Both the position numbers and the translations under genes were made by a program. This document shows positions 8,519 to 17,850 of a stretch of DNA of 64,000 bases, one piece after another (the stretch's first letter is position 1; every line of letters starts with the position of its first letter). The notes below the pieces were generated by a model, which saw only the letters and a list, made by a program, of their open reading frames with translations, had not been told where the DNA came from and searched no databases. Origin of the DNA: Actinomadura harenae (GTDB lineage Bacteria; Actinomycetota; Actinomycetes; Streptosporangiales; Streptosporangiaceae); the NCBI RefSeq assembly GCF_003696215.1, contig NZ_RFFG01000007.1, positions 62,001-126,000 on the forward strand, written 5' to 3'.

Positions 8519-9196
8519 CTAGCGGCCGGTCACCGGTTCGGGCAGGAGGGCCGCGACGGCCGCCGTCCGGGGGCCGACGCCCAGTTCCAGCGCGGCCCGC
8601 AGGTCGGCGGGCGTGTCGACGTCCCGCCGGACGCTGTCGATGCCCGGGACGAGCAGCTCGCGGGCGCCCCGGGCGCGGTGCGCGGTGCGCGAGTCGCCGC
8701 CGAACGCCGGGGCGAACGGCACGCCCGGACGGGCCGTGTAGAGCGTGGTGCCGACGCGGGCCGTGTCCGGGACGAACGCCTCGGCCGCCTCGGACGCCGC
8801 GTCCAGCGCGAGGGCGAGCTCTGCCGGGCGCAGGGCGGGAAGATCCGCGGAGAGCGCGCCGACGCCCGTGTCCGGGTGCAGCTCGCGGCCCCTTCCGGCG
8901 CCGTGGACCAGGGCCGGGTTGAGACCGGCGTCCGGTTCGTCCGGGACGACGGTCGCGCCCAGCGCGGACAGCTCGGCGGCGGGCAGGGGGTCGTCGGTGA
9001 CGACGATCACAGCGCGGACCCGGTCGCAGGCGAGCGCCGCCGCGACCGTGTCGCCCGCCACCGCGAGCGCGAGGGCCTCGCGGTGCCGGCCCGCGCCGTC
9101 CGCCATCCGGGTCTTCGCCCTGGCCAGCACCTTGACCGGGACGACCAGGGTCCAGCCGGGGCGGGGCACGGCACGTTCTGCTGTAGACATGGCCAT
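8519..9196 (-). CDS. cofC: 2-phospho-L-lactate/PEP guanylyltransferase of F420 synthesis
   Basis: A 225-residue nucleotidyltransferase (CofC/FbiD). It activates 2-phospholactate or phosphoenolpyruvate with GTP to make the side-chain donor of coenzyme F420. Typical features are VVPVKVLARAKTRM near the start, VVTDDPLPAAEL, and the metal site GALSADLPALRP. The ATG pair at 9196 and 9190 has no ribosome site but TAAAGT lies at 9200-9205 on this strand, so a leaderless or near-leaderless transcript is likely. It is divergent from plsC, as in other actinobacteria. Confidence 0.92.
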   Translation of the reverse strand: MAMSTAERAVPRPGWTLVVPVKVLARAKTRMADGAGRHREALALAVAGDTVAAALACDRVRAVIVVTDDPLPAAELSALGATVVPDEPDAGLNPALVHGAGRGRELHPDTGVGALSADLPALRPAELALALDAASEAAEAFVPDTARVGTTLYTARPGVPFAPAFGGDSRTAHRARGARELLVPGIDSVRRDVDTPADLRAALELGVGPRTAAVAALLPEPVTGR

Positions 9197-9279
9197 TCGA
9201 CTTTATGCGCTCGCAACCGCGACACTTGAGGACACCCCGCGTTCATCCCGGCGCGGGGTCCGTACGAGGAGGGACGGGA

Positions 9280-10128
9280 ATGGGGCACCGCTATTCGCCC
9301 GGCTGGCGCAAGCTGACCATCGTCATCCTTCGCCCGATGCTGTTCGGGCTGCTCAAGAGGGACTGGCGGGGCCGGGGGAACGTGCCGGGCGAGGGCGGCG
9401 TGATCATCGCCGCGAACCACATCTCCGAGTCCGACCCGCTCGCGCTCGCGCACTTCGTGTACGAGTCCGGTCGCTACCCGGTGTACCTCGCCAAGTCCAC
9501 CCTGTTCGACGTCCCGATCGTCAAGACCGTCTTCCGCGGGACGGGCCAGATCCCCGTCTACCGCGACCGCTCCGACGCCTCCCTCGCCCTGCGGGACGCC
9601 GAGGAGGCCCTCCGCGACGGTGAGTGCCTGATGTTCTACCCCGAGGGCAGCTGCACCCGCGACCCCGAGCTGTGGCCGATGACCGGCCAGACCGGCGTGG
9701 CGCGGATGGCGCTGAAGACGGGCGCGAAGGTCGTCCCGGTGGCGAACTGGGGCGCGCACGAGCTGCTCCCGTACAAGAAGGGCGAGCCGACCGGGCTGCG
9801 CGGACGCCTGAAGAAGGGCTTCCACCCCTTCCCGCGCAAGACCATGCACGTGCTCGCCGGGCCGCCCGTGGACTTGTCGAAGTACGAGGGCCAGGAGCTC
9901 ACCAAGGACGTCCTGCACGCCGCGACCGACGAGATCATGCGCCAGATCACCGACCTTCTCGGCGAGCTGCGCGGCGAGAGCCCCCCGGCCGAGCTCTACG
10001 ATCACCACAAGGTCCTGGAGGAGCGCCGCCGGGCCGCCGGGCGGAGGCCGGACGCGGGTCCCGGCACCGGCGAGGCGGCGCACGCGGCCGGGACGTCGGA
10101 GACCGCGGAGCGGGAGGGCGGCAAGTGA
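9280..10128 (+). CDS. plsC: 1-acylglycerol-3-phosphate O-acyltransferase (PlsC family)
   Basis: A 282-residue membrane-associated acyltransferase that makes phosphatidic acid from lysophosphatidic acid. The catalytic NHISESD box gives His47-x4-Asp52, and the phosphate-binding motif FYPEGSCTR follows at about residues 118-126. The start at ATG 9280 has GAGGAGGGA upstream. The C-terminal 40 residues are low-complexity and polar. Its stop overlaps the gpsA start (GTGA), so the two are translationally coupled and act in adjacent steps of phospholipid synthesis. Confidence 0.93.
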   Translation: MGHRYSPGWRKLTIVILRPMLFGLLKRDWRGRGNVPGEGGVIIAANHISESDPLALAHFVYESGRYPVYLAKSTLFDVPIVKTVFRGTGQIPVYRDRSDASLALRDAEEALRDGECLMFYPEGSCTRDPELWPMTGQTGVARMALKTGAKVVPVANWGAHELLPYKKGEPTGLRGRLKKGFHPFPRKTMHVLAGPPVDLSKYEGQELTKDVLHAATDEIMRQITDLLGELRGESPPAELYDHHKVLEERRRAAGRRPDAGPGTGEAAHAAGTSETAEREGGK

Positions 10129-11150
10129 CCATCCGCTGCGCCGTGCTCGGCGCCGGGTCGTGGGGGACCGTCGTCGCCAAGCTGATGTGCGACGCGGGCA
10201 GCGAGGTGACCCTTTGGGGACGCCGCGCGGAGATCGTCGACGCGATCAACGAGCGGCACGAGAACCCGGACTACCTGCCCGGGATCCCCCTTCCCGGGGA
10301 GCTGCGCGCCACCACCGACGCCGCCGAGGCGCTCGCCGGGGCGGACGTCGTCGGGATCGCGGTCCCCGCGCAGACGCTGCGCGCCAACCTCGCCGCCTGG
10401 GCCCCGTTCCTCCCGCCGGACGCGCTGCTGGTCAGCCTGATGAAGGGCGTCGAGCTCGGCACCACCAAGCGGATGACCGAGGTGATCGCCGAGGTCGCGG
10501 GCGCGCCGCTCGAGCGCGTCGCGGTGTTCTCCGGCCCGAACCTGGCCCGCGAGCTGGCCGTCGGCGAGCCCGGCGCGGCCGTCGCCGCCTGCCTGGACAT
10601 GGCGGGCGCCGAACGGCTCCAGGCCGCGACGATGACCCCGTACTTCCGCACCTACACCTCCACCGACGTGATCGGCGTGGAGCTCGGCGGCGCGGTGAAG
10701 AACGTGATCGCGCTGTGCGTCGGGATGGCCGTCGGGCTCGGCTTCGGCGACAACACCAAGGCCGTGCTGATGACGCGCGGGCTCGCCGAGATCGCCCGGC
10801 TGGGCGCGTCCCTCGGCGCGGACGAGCACACCTTCGCGGGCCTCGCCGGGATGGGCGACCTGGTGGCGTCCTGCTCGTCGCCGCTGGCCCGGAACCGGAC
10901 GTTCGGCGAGAACCTGGGCCGCGGCATGACGCCGGAGCAGGTCATCGCGGTGACCAAGCAGACCGCCGAGGGCGTCAAGTCGTCCAAGGCGGTGCTGGAG
11001 CTGGCGCGCAAGAACCACGTGGAGATGCCGATCACCGAGGAGGTGGTCGCGGTCATCCACGAGGGCAAGCCGGTCAAGGAGGCGGGCCTCGCGCTGATCA
11101 CCCGGTCACCGAAACCCGAGCGTTACGGCGTGACACCGAAGCAGGATTAG
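10125..11150 (+). CDS. gpsA: Glycerol-3-phosphate dehydrogenase [NAD(P)+]
   Basis: A 341-residue enzyme that reduces dihydroxyacetone phosphate to sn-glycerol 3-phosphate, the PlsC pathway backbone. The N-terminal Rossmann motif is AVLGAGSWGTVVAKL; further family signatures are LVSLMKGVELGTTKRM, FSGPNLARELAVGEPGA and VELGGAVKNVIALCVGMAVG with the active-site Lys. GTG 10125 overlaps the plsC stop by four bases. Confidence 0.97.
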   Translation: MTIRCAVLGAGSWGTVVAKLMCDAGSEVTLWGRRAEIVDAINERHENPDYLPGIPLPGELRATTDAAEALAGADVVGIAVPAQTLRANLAAWAPFLPPDALLVSLMKGVELGTTKRMTEVIAEVAGAPLERVAVFSGPNLARELAVGEPGAAVAACLDMAGAERLQAATMTPYFRTYTSTDVIGVELGGAVKNVIALCVGMAVGLGFGDNTKAVLMTRGLAEIARLGASLGADEHTFAGLAGMGDLVASCSSPLARNRTFGENLGRGMTPEQVIAVTKQTAEGVKSSKAVLELARKNHVEMPITEEVVAVIHEGKPVKEAGLALITRSPKPERYGVTPKQD

Positions 11151-11175
11151 TACTGTCCGTGACACACTGGAGGCG

Positions 11176-12501
11176 ATGCGTAGTACCTCCAGTGTCCGGC
11201 AGGGTGAGAACACCCGCGCCGCGCACCTGCCGCAGCCGGCCGTCCCGCAGCAGGCCCCGGTCGGCGCGCCCGTGTGGCGCACGGCCGGTTTCGCCTACGC
11301 GGGCGCGGCCGAGCACGCCGAGCTGACCGCGTCGGAGACCGCGGGCCCGGTCGACAACCCGTCGGCGCTGGCGTTCGCGTCCGGCGTCGCCGCGCTGGAA
11401 GGCGCGAACCTGGACGGCCCGGTCGTCGCCGAGGCGTTCCCGTCGGGGGCCGCGGCCGTCACGGGCGTCCTGCTGGCCTGCGCGACGTCCGGGATGCACG
11501 TCGTGGCGCCCGCCGGGGTCCACGGGCCGGTGCGCTCGATCCTGACCGGGCTGCTCGCCCGGCTCGGCGTGGAGACGACGTTCGCCGAGCCGGGCGAGAC
11601 GGCCGCGGCGATGCGCCCGGCGACACGGCTCGTCTGGGCGGAGACGCTCTCCGATCCCGACCTCCTCGTGGCCGAGCTGCCGCGGCTCGCCGGGATCGCG
11701 CACGCGCACGGCGCGCTGCTCGCGGTCGACTCGTCCCGGACGACGCCGGTGGTGTGCCGTCCGCTGGAACACGGCGCCGACCTCGTGGTGCACGACGCGT
11801 CCGGGAGCCTGGGCGGTCATGGCGACGCGTCCGGCGGGGTGGTCGCCGGGGGCGCGCACGTGATGACGGTCGTCCGGCGCGTCCGGGTGGAGACGGGCGC
11901 GTCGCTCGCCCCGGACGAGGCGTTCCTGCTGCGGCGCGGCCTGGAGACGCTGCCCCTGCGCGTGCGGCGGCAGTGCGACACGGCGAGCGCCGCCCTGGCC
12001 AAGCATCCGGCCGTCCGGACCGTGGCGTATCCGGGCCTTCTAGGGCATCCCGGGCATGAGACGGCGCGCCGCCTGTTCGATGCCGGACCGGAGGGCACAC
12101 GGTTCGGGGGAGTGGTGACGGTCACCCCGCACGGCGGGCTCGCCGCCGGGCAGGCGCTGGTGGACGCCGTCCGACTGGCCCTGGTCGCGGGCGCGGACGG
12201 CGGCGTCCGGACGACCGTCGCGCACGCCGCGACGTTCACGCCCGGCGCCGACCCGGCCGCCGTCCGGTTCACCGTCGGCCTGGAGGACGCCGCCGACCTC
12301 GTCCGCGACGTCGGCCGGGCCCTCGACACGGCCGCGCGCGTCACCGGCCGCGAGACCGGCGCCGTCCGCGACCCCGCCGCCTACGACCATGCCGCCTACG
12401 ACCATGCCGTTCGCGATCATGTCGCCGGGACGCCGGACGTGGTCGTCCCGTCGCAGGAGCGCGCCTCCGGAACGATCACGGGCGTGGCCGATACCGCCTG
12501 A
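11176..12501 (+). CDS. Cys/Met-metabolism PLP-fold protein lacking the PLP lysine
   Basis: A 441-residue protein with the overall order of cystathionine gamma-synthase/lyase enzymes: QGENTRAAHLP at the start, LAFASGVAALEG, LVWAETLSDPDL, and a VVHDASGSLGGHGD segment where the family has the SATKYxGGH box. The Schiff-base lysine of that box is replaced by Gly210 and no nearby lysine could substitute. Downstream ETGASLAPDEAFLLRRGLETL is well kept. It may be a non-catalytic relative or use another chemistry. A short Ala-Tyr-Asp-His tandem duplication lies at about residues 395-406. It sits between gpsA and ddl, where other actinobacteria carry a PLP enzyme. Confidence 0.85.
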   Translation: MRSTSSVRQGENTRAAHLPQPAVPQQAPVGAPVWRTAGFAYAGAAEHAELTASETAGPVDNPSALAFASGVAALEGANLDGPVVAEAFPSGAAAVTGVLLACATSGMHVVAPAGVHGPVRSILTGLLARLGVETTFAEPGETAAAMRPATRLVWAETLSDPDLLVAELPRLAGIAHAHGALLAVDSSRTTPVVCRPLEHGADLVVHDASGSLGGHGDASGGVVAGGAHVMTVVRRVRVETGASLAPDEAFLLRRGLETLPLRVRRQCDTASAALAKHPAVRTVAYPGLLGHPGHETARRLFDAGPEGTRFGGVVTVTPHGGLAAGQALVDAVRLALVAGADGGVRTTVAHAATFTPGADPAAVRFTVGLEDAADLVRDVGRALDTAARVTGRETGAVRDPAAYDHAAYDHAVRDHVAGTPDVVVPSQERASGTITGVADTA

Positions 12502-12522
12502 TCACCGGTAGGGTCGGACACC

Positions 12523-13609
<1,087 letters not shown>

Positions 13610-13635
<26 letters not shown>

Positions 13636-14005
13636 GGCCCTCGGCGGCCCGGCGTTTCTCCCGCTTGGCGATGAGGGTGTCGGTCTGGACCGCGAGCCGG
13701 GAGCCGAGTGGCCAGCCGATGTAGTGGGTCAGGAAGATGGCGGTCTCGCGGAGTTCGTCCGGGGTGAGGTCGCCGCTCTCCAAGGCGGCGGGGATCTGGA
13801 TGTCCAGGACGTCGTTGAGGCCCTGACCGGCGAGCATGCCGATGAGGAGGAGGCGCCGGTCGCGCAGGGACAGGCCGGGGCGCGTCCAGATGTCGCCGAA
13901 GAGGTGGTCGACGGTGATGCCGAAGAAGTCGCCCGGCGCGTCCCCGACGTCCCAGCCGTAGACCTCGCGCATCTTGGCCAGGCCACGGGCGCGGCGCTCA
14001 TCCAT
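13610..14005 (-). CDS. Carboxymuconolactone decarboxylase family protein
   Basis: A 131-residue CMD/AhpD-fold protein with the helical core LSLRDRRLLLIGMLAGQGLNDV, LRETAIFLTHYIGWPLGSRL. It lacks the CxxC pair of AhpD peroxidases, so a decarboxylase or ring-lactone role is more likely. It is the last gene of the leftward ALDH operon and overlaps the dehydrogenase gene before it by 8 bases. In M. tuberculosis the corresponding gene (Rv0771) ends the same series, so synteny supports the call. Confidence 0.85.
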
Positions 14006-14834
14006 CCTGGTCCTCCTGGGGCAGGCCGAGGCCGGTGGCGAAGCGGGCCAGGGCGAGGCGGGCGAGCGGGGTGTCGACGTCCAGGTCGGCGGCGAGTTCG
14101 AGGGCGAAGGTGAGGTCCTTCTCGCCGAGCGCGCGGACGTGGTCGAGGATCGGGCGCAGCGGGTCGTCGTCGGCGAGGGGCGCGGTCGTGGGACGCAACA
14201 TGATGGAGCCCGCGCCGCCGGTGACGGCGTCCGTGTGCCGGACGATCCGGGCGAGCTTCCGCAGCGACACGCCCGACGCCTCGGCGAGGCGCTGCGCCTC
14301 GGCGGCGGCCGTGAACGCGGTGAAATGCAGCAGGTTGCGGGCCAGTTTCGTGCGGGTGCCCGCGCCGACGGGGCCCATGTGCAGGACGAGGTCCGCCCAC
14401 GCCCCGAACGGTTCGCGGCAGGCGTCGAACGCCTCGTCCGAGCCGCCGACCATGACGGCGAGGGTGCCGCCGGCCGCGCCCATGAAACCGCCGCTGACCG
14501 GGGCGTCCACGACGTGGACGGGGCCGGAGCGCGCGGCGAGGTCCGCGGCGGTGCGGGCGCGGATGGTGGAGTGGATCGCCAGGACGGCGCCCGGCCGCAT
14601 GGCGGGGAGGGCCTCGGCGGCGACCTCGGTCACCTGCGCGTCGTCCCGGACCATGATCGAGACGAGGTCGGACCCGGCGGCCAGTTCGGCGATGCCGGAC
14701 GTGGCGCGCGCGCCGTCCTCGACGAGGGGCGCGAGAGCCTCGGGGCGGGTGTCGTAGACGAGGAGACCCTGCTTGACCAGGTGTTTCGCCATGGGCGCGC
14801 CCATCTGGCCGAGCCCGACGAAGCCGACCGTCAT
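13998..14834 (-). CDS. NAD-binding 3-hydroxyisobutyrate dehydrogenase-like protein
   Basis: A 278-residue beta-hydroxyacid dehydrogenase starting at ATG 14834 with the Rossmann motif MTVGFVGLGQMGAPMA. The substrate-binding signature DAPVSGGFMGAAGGTLAVM is intact, and the catalytic Lys is seen in GAGTRTKLARNLLH. The start overlaps the SDR stop by ATGA. It is the counterpart of M. tuberculosis Rv0770 by gene order. The hydroxyacid substrate is unknown; the neighbours suggest a side-chain or ring-cleavage intermediate. Confidence 0.88.
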   Translation of the reverse strand: MTVGFVGLGQMGAPMAKHLVKQGLLVYDTRPEALAPLVEDGARATSGIAELAAGSDLVSIMVRDDAQVTEVAAEALPAMRPGAVLAIHSTIRARTAADLAARSGPVHVVDAPVSGGFMGAAGGTLAVMVGGSDEAFDACREPFGAWADLVLHMGPVGAGTRTKLARNLLHFTAFTAAAEAQRLAEASGVSLRKLARIVRHTDAVTGGAGSIMLRPTTAPLADDDPLRPILDHVRALGEKDLTFALELAADLDVDTPLARLALARFATGLGLPQEDQDG

Positions 14835-15568
14835 GCGCGGAACACCTCGCCGCCGTCCACGTTGATGATCTGCCCGGTGATCCAGCGCGCCTCGTCGGAG
14901 AGGAGGAACAGGCACATTCCGGTCAGGTCCTCGGGGGTGCCCATGCGCTTGAGCGCGAGCCTGTCGCGGACGATCTTCTGCACCATGTTCCCCGGGACGA
15001 CCGTCCGGTTCGCCTCGGTGTCGGTCGGGCCGGGCGCGATCGCGTTGACGCGGATGTTCATCGAGCCGAGTTCGTGCGCGAGCTGCTGCGTCATGCCGTT
15101 CACGCCGACCTTCGCGAGGCCGTAGAAGCCGGAGTACTGCCAGGCGGCCGTGGACGACTGGTTCACGATCGCGCCGCCGCCGCGCGCCTGCATGTGCGGG
15201 ATGACGGCGCGGGCGCAGAGCAGAGCGCCGTCCATGTTCACCGCCATGAAGCGCTTGTAGTAGTCCCAGTCGACCGTGAAAAGGAAGTCGAGCCGCATCG
15301 TCCCGAAGATCGCGGCGTTGTTGACGAGCAGGTCGACGCCGCCGAGGCGCTCGGCCGTGGTGTCCGCCAAGGACTGGACGGACGCCGGGTCCGACACGTC
15401 CGCGTGGACGAACAGGCCCTTGATCTCGTCCGCGACGTCCTGGCCGGTGTCGTTCACGTCGGCGACGACGACCGACGCGCCCTCGGCGGCGAGCGCCCGC
15501 GCGTACGCCGCGCCGATCCCGCCCGCCGCGCCCGTGACGATCGCGACCTTTCCCTCGAACCGTCCCAT
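14831..15568 (-). CDS. Short-chain dehydrogenase/reductase
   Basis: A 245-residue classical SDR from ATG 15568. It has the cofactor motif TGAAGGIG, NNAA in LLVNNAAIF, and the catalytic set Ser in NQSSTAAW, Tyr and Lys in YGLAK. C-terminal TDTEANR and VDGGEVFRA are typical. It starts two bases after the ALDH stop and overlaps the next gene by four bases. It probably oxidises an alcohol in the same pathway and corresponds to Rv0769 by order. Confidence 0.93.
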   Translation of the reverse strand: MGRFEGKVAIVTGAAGGIGAAYARALAAEGASVVVADVNDTGQDVADEIKGLFVHADVSDPASVQSLADTTAERLGGVDLLVNNAAIFGTMRLDFLFTVDWDYYKRFMAVNMDGALLCARAVIPHMQARGGGAIVNQSSTAAWQYSGFYGLAKVGVNGMTQQLAHELGSMNIRVNAIAPGPTDTEANRTVVPGNMVQKIVRDRLALKRMGTPEDLTGMCLFLLSDEARWITGQIINVDGGEVFRA

Positions 15569-15570
15569 CG

Positions 15571-17049
15571 TCACGCCCCTTCGGCGATCGCCTTGGTCTC
15601 CAGGTACTCCTCGAACCCGGCCACGCCCATCTCGCGGCCGATTCCGGACTGCTTGTAACCGCCGAACGGGACGTCCGCGCCGTACCAGACGCCGCCGTTC
15701 ACGCTGACCGTCCCGGTGCGGAGCCGCGCCGCGACCGCGTTCGCCCGCTCCGGGCTCCCGTGCACCGCGCCGGACAGCCCGTACGGCGAGTCGTTCGCGA
15801 TCCGGACGGCGTCGTCGTCCCCGTCGTGCGGCAGCAGCACGAGCACCGGGCCGAAGATCTCCTCGCGGGCGGTGCGGGAGTCGTTGCTCAGGCCCGTGAC
15901 CAGCGTCGGCTCGATCCAGAAGCCGTCCCGCCGGTCGGCCGGGCGGCCCCCTCCGCAGGCGAACGCGCCGCCCTCGTCGAGCGCGAGCCGCAGGAACGCC
16001 TCCACCCGGTCGCGCTGCCCCGCCGAGATCAGCGGGCCGCAGATCGTCCCGTCGTCGGACGGGTCGCCGGGCCCGAGCCTGGTCAGCGTCTTCGCCATGA
16101 TCGCGGCGGCCTCGTCGTAGCGGTCGCGTGGGACGAGGACGCGCGTGGTGAGCGCGCAGCCCTGCCCGGCGTGCGTGACGCCCGCGAACGCCGCGTACGA
16201 GCAGGCCGCCTTGAGGTCCGCGTCGTCCAGGACGATGAACGCGGACTTGCCGCCGAGCTCCAGGAACACCCGCTTCAACGTCGTCGCGGCGGACGCCATG
16301 ACGGCCCGCCCGGTGCCGGTCGACCCGGTGAACGAGACCAGGTCCACGCGGTCGTCCGCGGCGAGCAGCGCGCCGATCCCGTGGTCGGACGACGTGACCA
16401 CGTTGAGCACACCGGGCGGAAGGTCGGTCTCGTTCGCCGCGAGGACACCGAGCGCGGCCGCGCACCAGGGCGTGTCCGGCGCGGGCTTCAGCACGACCGT
16501 GTTCCCGGCCGCCAGCGCCGGGCCGGCCTTCGCGAGGTTGATCTGGTGCGGGAAGTTCCACGGCGTGATCGCCGCGACGATCCCCGCCGGCTCCCGGACG
16601 ATCCGCCGGTGCGACGCCATGCCCATCGGCTCGGCGCGTCCGAGGTCGGTCTCCCACGCGTAGGACTCGGCGAGGTCGGCGAACCAGCCGAGGTCCGCGA
16701 CCGGGGCGTCGAGCTGCGCGCCGAACGTCAGGAAGCGCGGCGCGCCCACTTCGCTGATGGTCAGTTCGCGGAGTTCGTCGGAGTGGGCTTGCAGGGCGTC
16801 CCGGAGTTGCCGCAGGCAGTGGGCCCGGAACGTCACGTCGGACGACCAGCCGGTCTCGTCGAACGCGCGCCGCGCGGCGGTCAGCGCCTGGTCGAGATCG
16901 GCGGCCGTGGCGTCGGCGGCCTGGCCGATGACCTGGCCCGTCGCGGGGTCGACGGTGTCGAACACGCCGCCGGAGCCGGGGACGAGACGGCCGTCCAGGA
17001 GGAGGGGAGAGGGAGTGTTGCCGAACAAGCGATCGGTTGTTCTGGACAC
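15571..17049 (-). CDS. NAD(P)-dependent aldehyde dehydrogenase
   Basis: A 492-residue ALDH, the first gene of a four-gene leftward operon (ALDH, SDR, hydroxyacid dehydrogenase, CMD). Catalytic Cys298 lies in HAGQGCALTTR and Glu264 in FLELGGKSAF; the cofactor motif is FTGSTGTGRAV. I keep GTG 17049 because TAGTCT on this strand (17061 to 17056) ends seven bases before it, so the mRNA would start at the codon itself without a leader. The gene corresponds to aldA (Rv0768) of M. tuberculosis by synteny. A palindromic operator overlaps the start. Confidence 0.92.
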   Translation of the reverse strand: MSRTTDRLFGNTPSPLLLDGRLVPGSGGVFDTVDPATGQVIGQAADATAADLDQALTAARRAFDETGWSSDVTFRAHCLRQLRDALQAHSDELRELTISEVGAPRFLTFGAQLDAPVADLGWFADLAESYAWETDLGRAEPMGMASHRRIVREPAGIVAAITPWNFPHQINLAKAGPALAAGNTVVLKPAPDTPWCAAALGVLAANETDLPPGVLNVVTSSDHGIGALLAADDRVDLVSFTGSTGTGRAVMASAATTLKRVFLELGGKSAFIVLDDADLKAACSYAAFAGVTHAGQGCALTTRVLVPRDRYDEAAAIMAKTLTRLGPGDPSDDGTICGPLISAGQRDRVEAFLRLALDEGGAFACGGGRPADRRDGFWIEPTLVTGLSNDSRTAREEIFGPVLVLLPHDGDDDAVRIANDSPYGLSGAVHGSPERANAVAARLRTGTVSVNGGVWYGADVPFGGYKQSGIGREMGVAGFEEYLETKAIAEGA

Positions 17050-17058
17050 CTGTCCAGA
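17041..17058. promoter_or_regulatory. Perfect TetR-type palindrome in a compact divergent promoter
   Basis: TCTGGACA at 17041-17048 and TGTCCAGA at 17051-17058 form a perfect 8-base inverted repeat with a 2-base centre. It covers the predicted start site of the leftward ALDH gene (-10 TAGTCT at 17061-17056) and sits just upstream of the rightward gene, whose -10 TACATT is at 17060-17065 and ATG at 17073. A close copy lies at 28740-28757 before the TetR gene. Confidence 0.7.
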
Positions 17059-17072
17059 CTACATTTCCGACC

Positions 17073-17753
17073 ATGACCGAACGCAAGTACCGCACGGACT
17101 ATTCGGGCGACTTCGACCCCGGCTTCCGTTTCGAGGACCTGTCGCACGCGGCGCTCGTCCGACTCGTCCGCGAGTACGCGCTGATCGTCCACCTGCTCGA
17201 CCGCTCCTGCCTGACCGCCGTCGGACTCCGCTACGGACAGGAGGCCGTCGAGCAGATCGCCATCGAGGAGTGGAAGGGCGCCAGCCCCGTCTACACACGG
17301 CGCATCCGCGAGATCATGCGGATCGAGGGCGACGGCGTCTCGGCCATTTTCAAGGTACTCCAGCTCGACCCGGGGTTCGCCCAGCACTACATGGACGTCG
17401 AGTACGAGCTGGTCGACGAGCGGCACGGCTTCTTCCAGCTCCGCTCCTGCGGCGCGCTGCTCGACGTCGAGCCGTTCGGCGAACGGTCCGTCACGGGCAT
17501 GTGCCACACCATCGAGGACGGCACGTTCGACATCACCGCGCAGGCCGTGAACCCGAAGGCGCGCGTCCGGCCCGTCCACCGGCCGCCCCGGAACCCCGCC
17601 GGACGCGTCCCGCACTGCCGCTGGGAGGTCGTCATCGACGACGACACCGAGACGCTGCCCGAGGCCGACATCACCCGCATGACCCGCGGCACCACCGCGG
17701 CCCGCCACCGCTTCCCCGCGATGCGGGACGGCACTCCTCACCTTCCCGGGTGA
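17073..17753 (+). CDS. Conserved hypothetical protein divergent from the ALDH operon
   Basis: A 226-residue soluble protein with no signal peptide or membrane helix. The sequence has a helical first half (ALVRLVREYALIVHLLDRSC) and a mixed second half containing FFQLRSCGALLDVEPFGERS and GMCHTIEDGTFDITA. The paired Cys/His residues could bind a ligand or metal, and the pattern faintly recalls L-2-amino-thiazoline-4-carboxylate hydrolase-like proteins, but I cannot assign it. TACATT at 17060-17065 predicts leaderless transcription from the ATG. It shares its operator with the ALDH operon, so it probably serves the same pathway. Confidence 0.7.
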   Translation: MTERKYRTDYSGDFDPGFRFEDLSHAALVRLVREYALIVHLLDRSCLTAVGLRYGQEAVEQIAIEEWKGASPVYTRRIREIMRIEGDGVSAIFKVLQLDPGFAQHYMDVEYELVDERHGFFQLRSCGALLDVEPFGERSVTGMCHTIEDGTFDITAQAVNPKARVRPVHRPPRNPAGRVPHCRWEVVIDDDTETLPEADITRMTRGTTAARHRFPAMRDGTPHLPG

Positions 17754-17850
17754 CGTGCCTCACCTGAGCGACACGTTGTCACGGCCGGACGCCCGGGGTA
17801 CCTTTCTGGACAGTTCGTCAATAAGAGTCACAGCCTCGCCGGAGCCGCCC

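Noticed and set aside
17805..17830. A full third copy of the TCTGGACA palindrome before the metal-dependent hydrolase
   Set aside because: Only the left half-site is present; the right half (TCGTCAAT) does not match, so it is noted as a half-site only.
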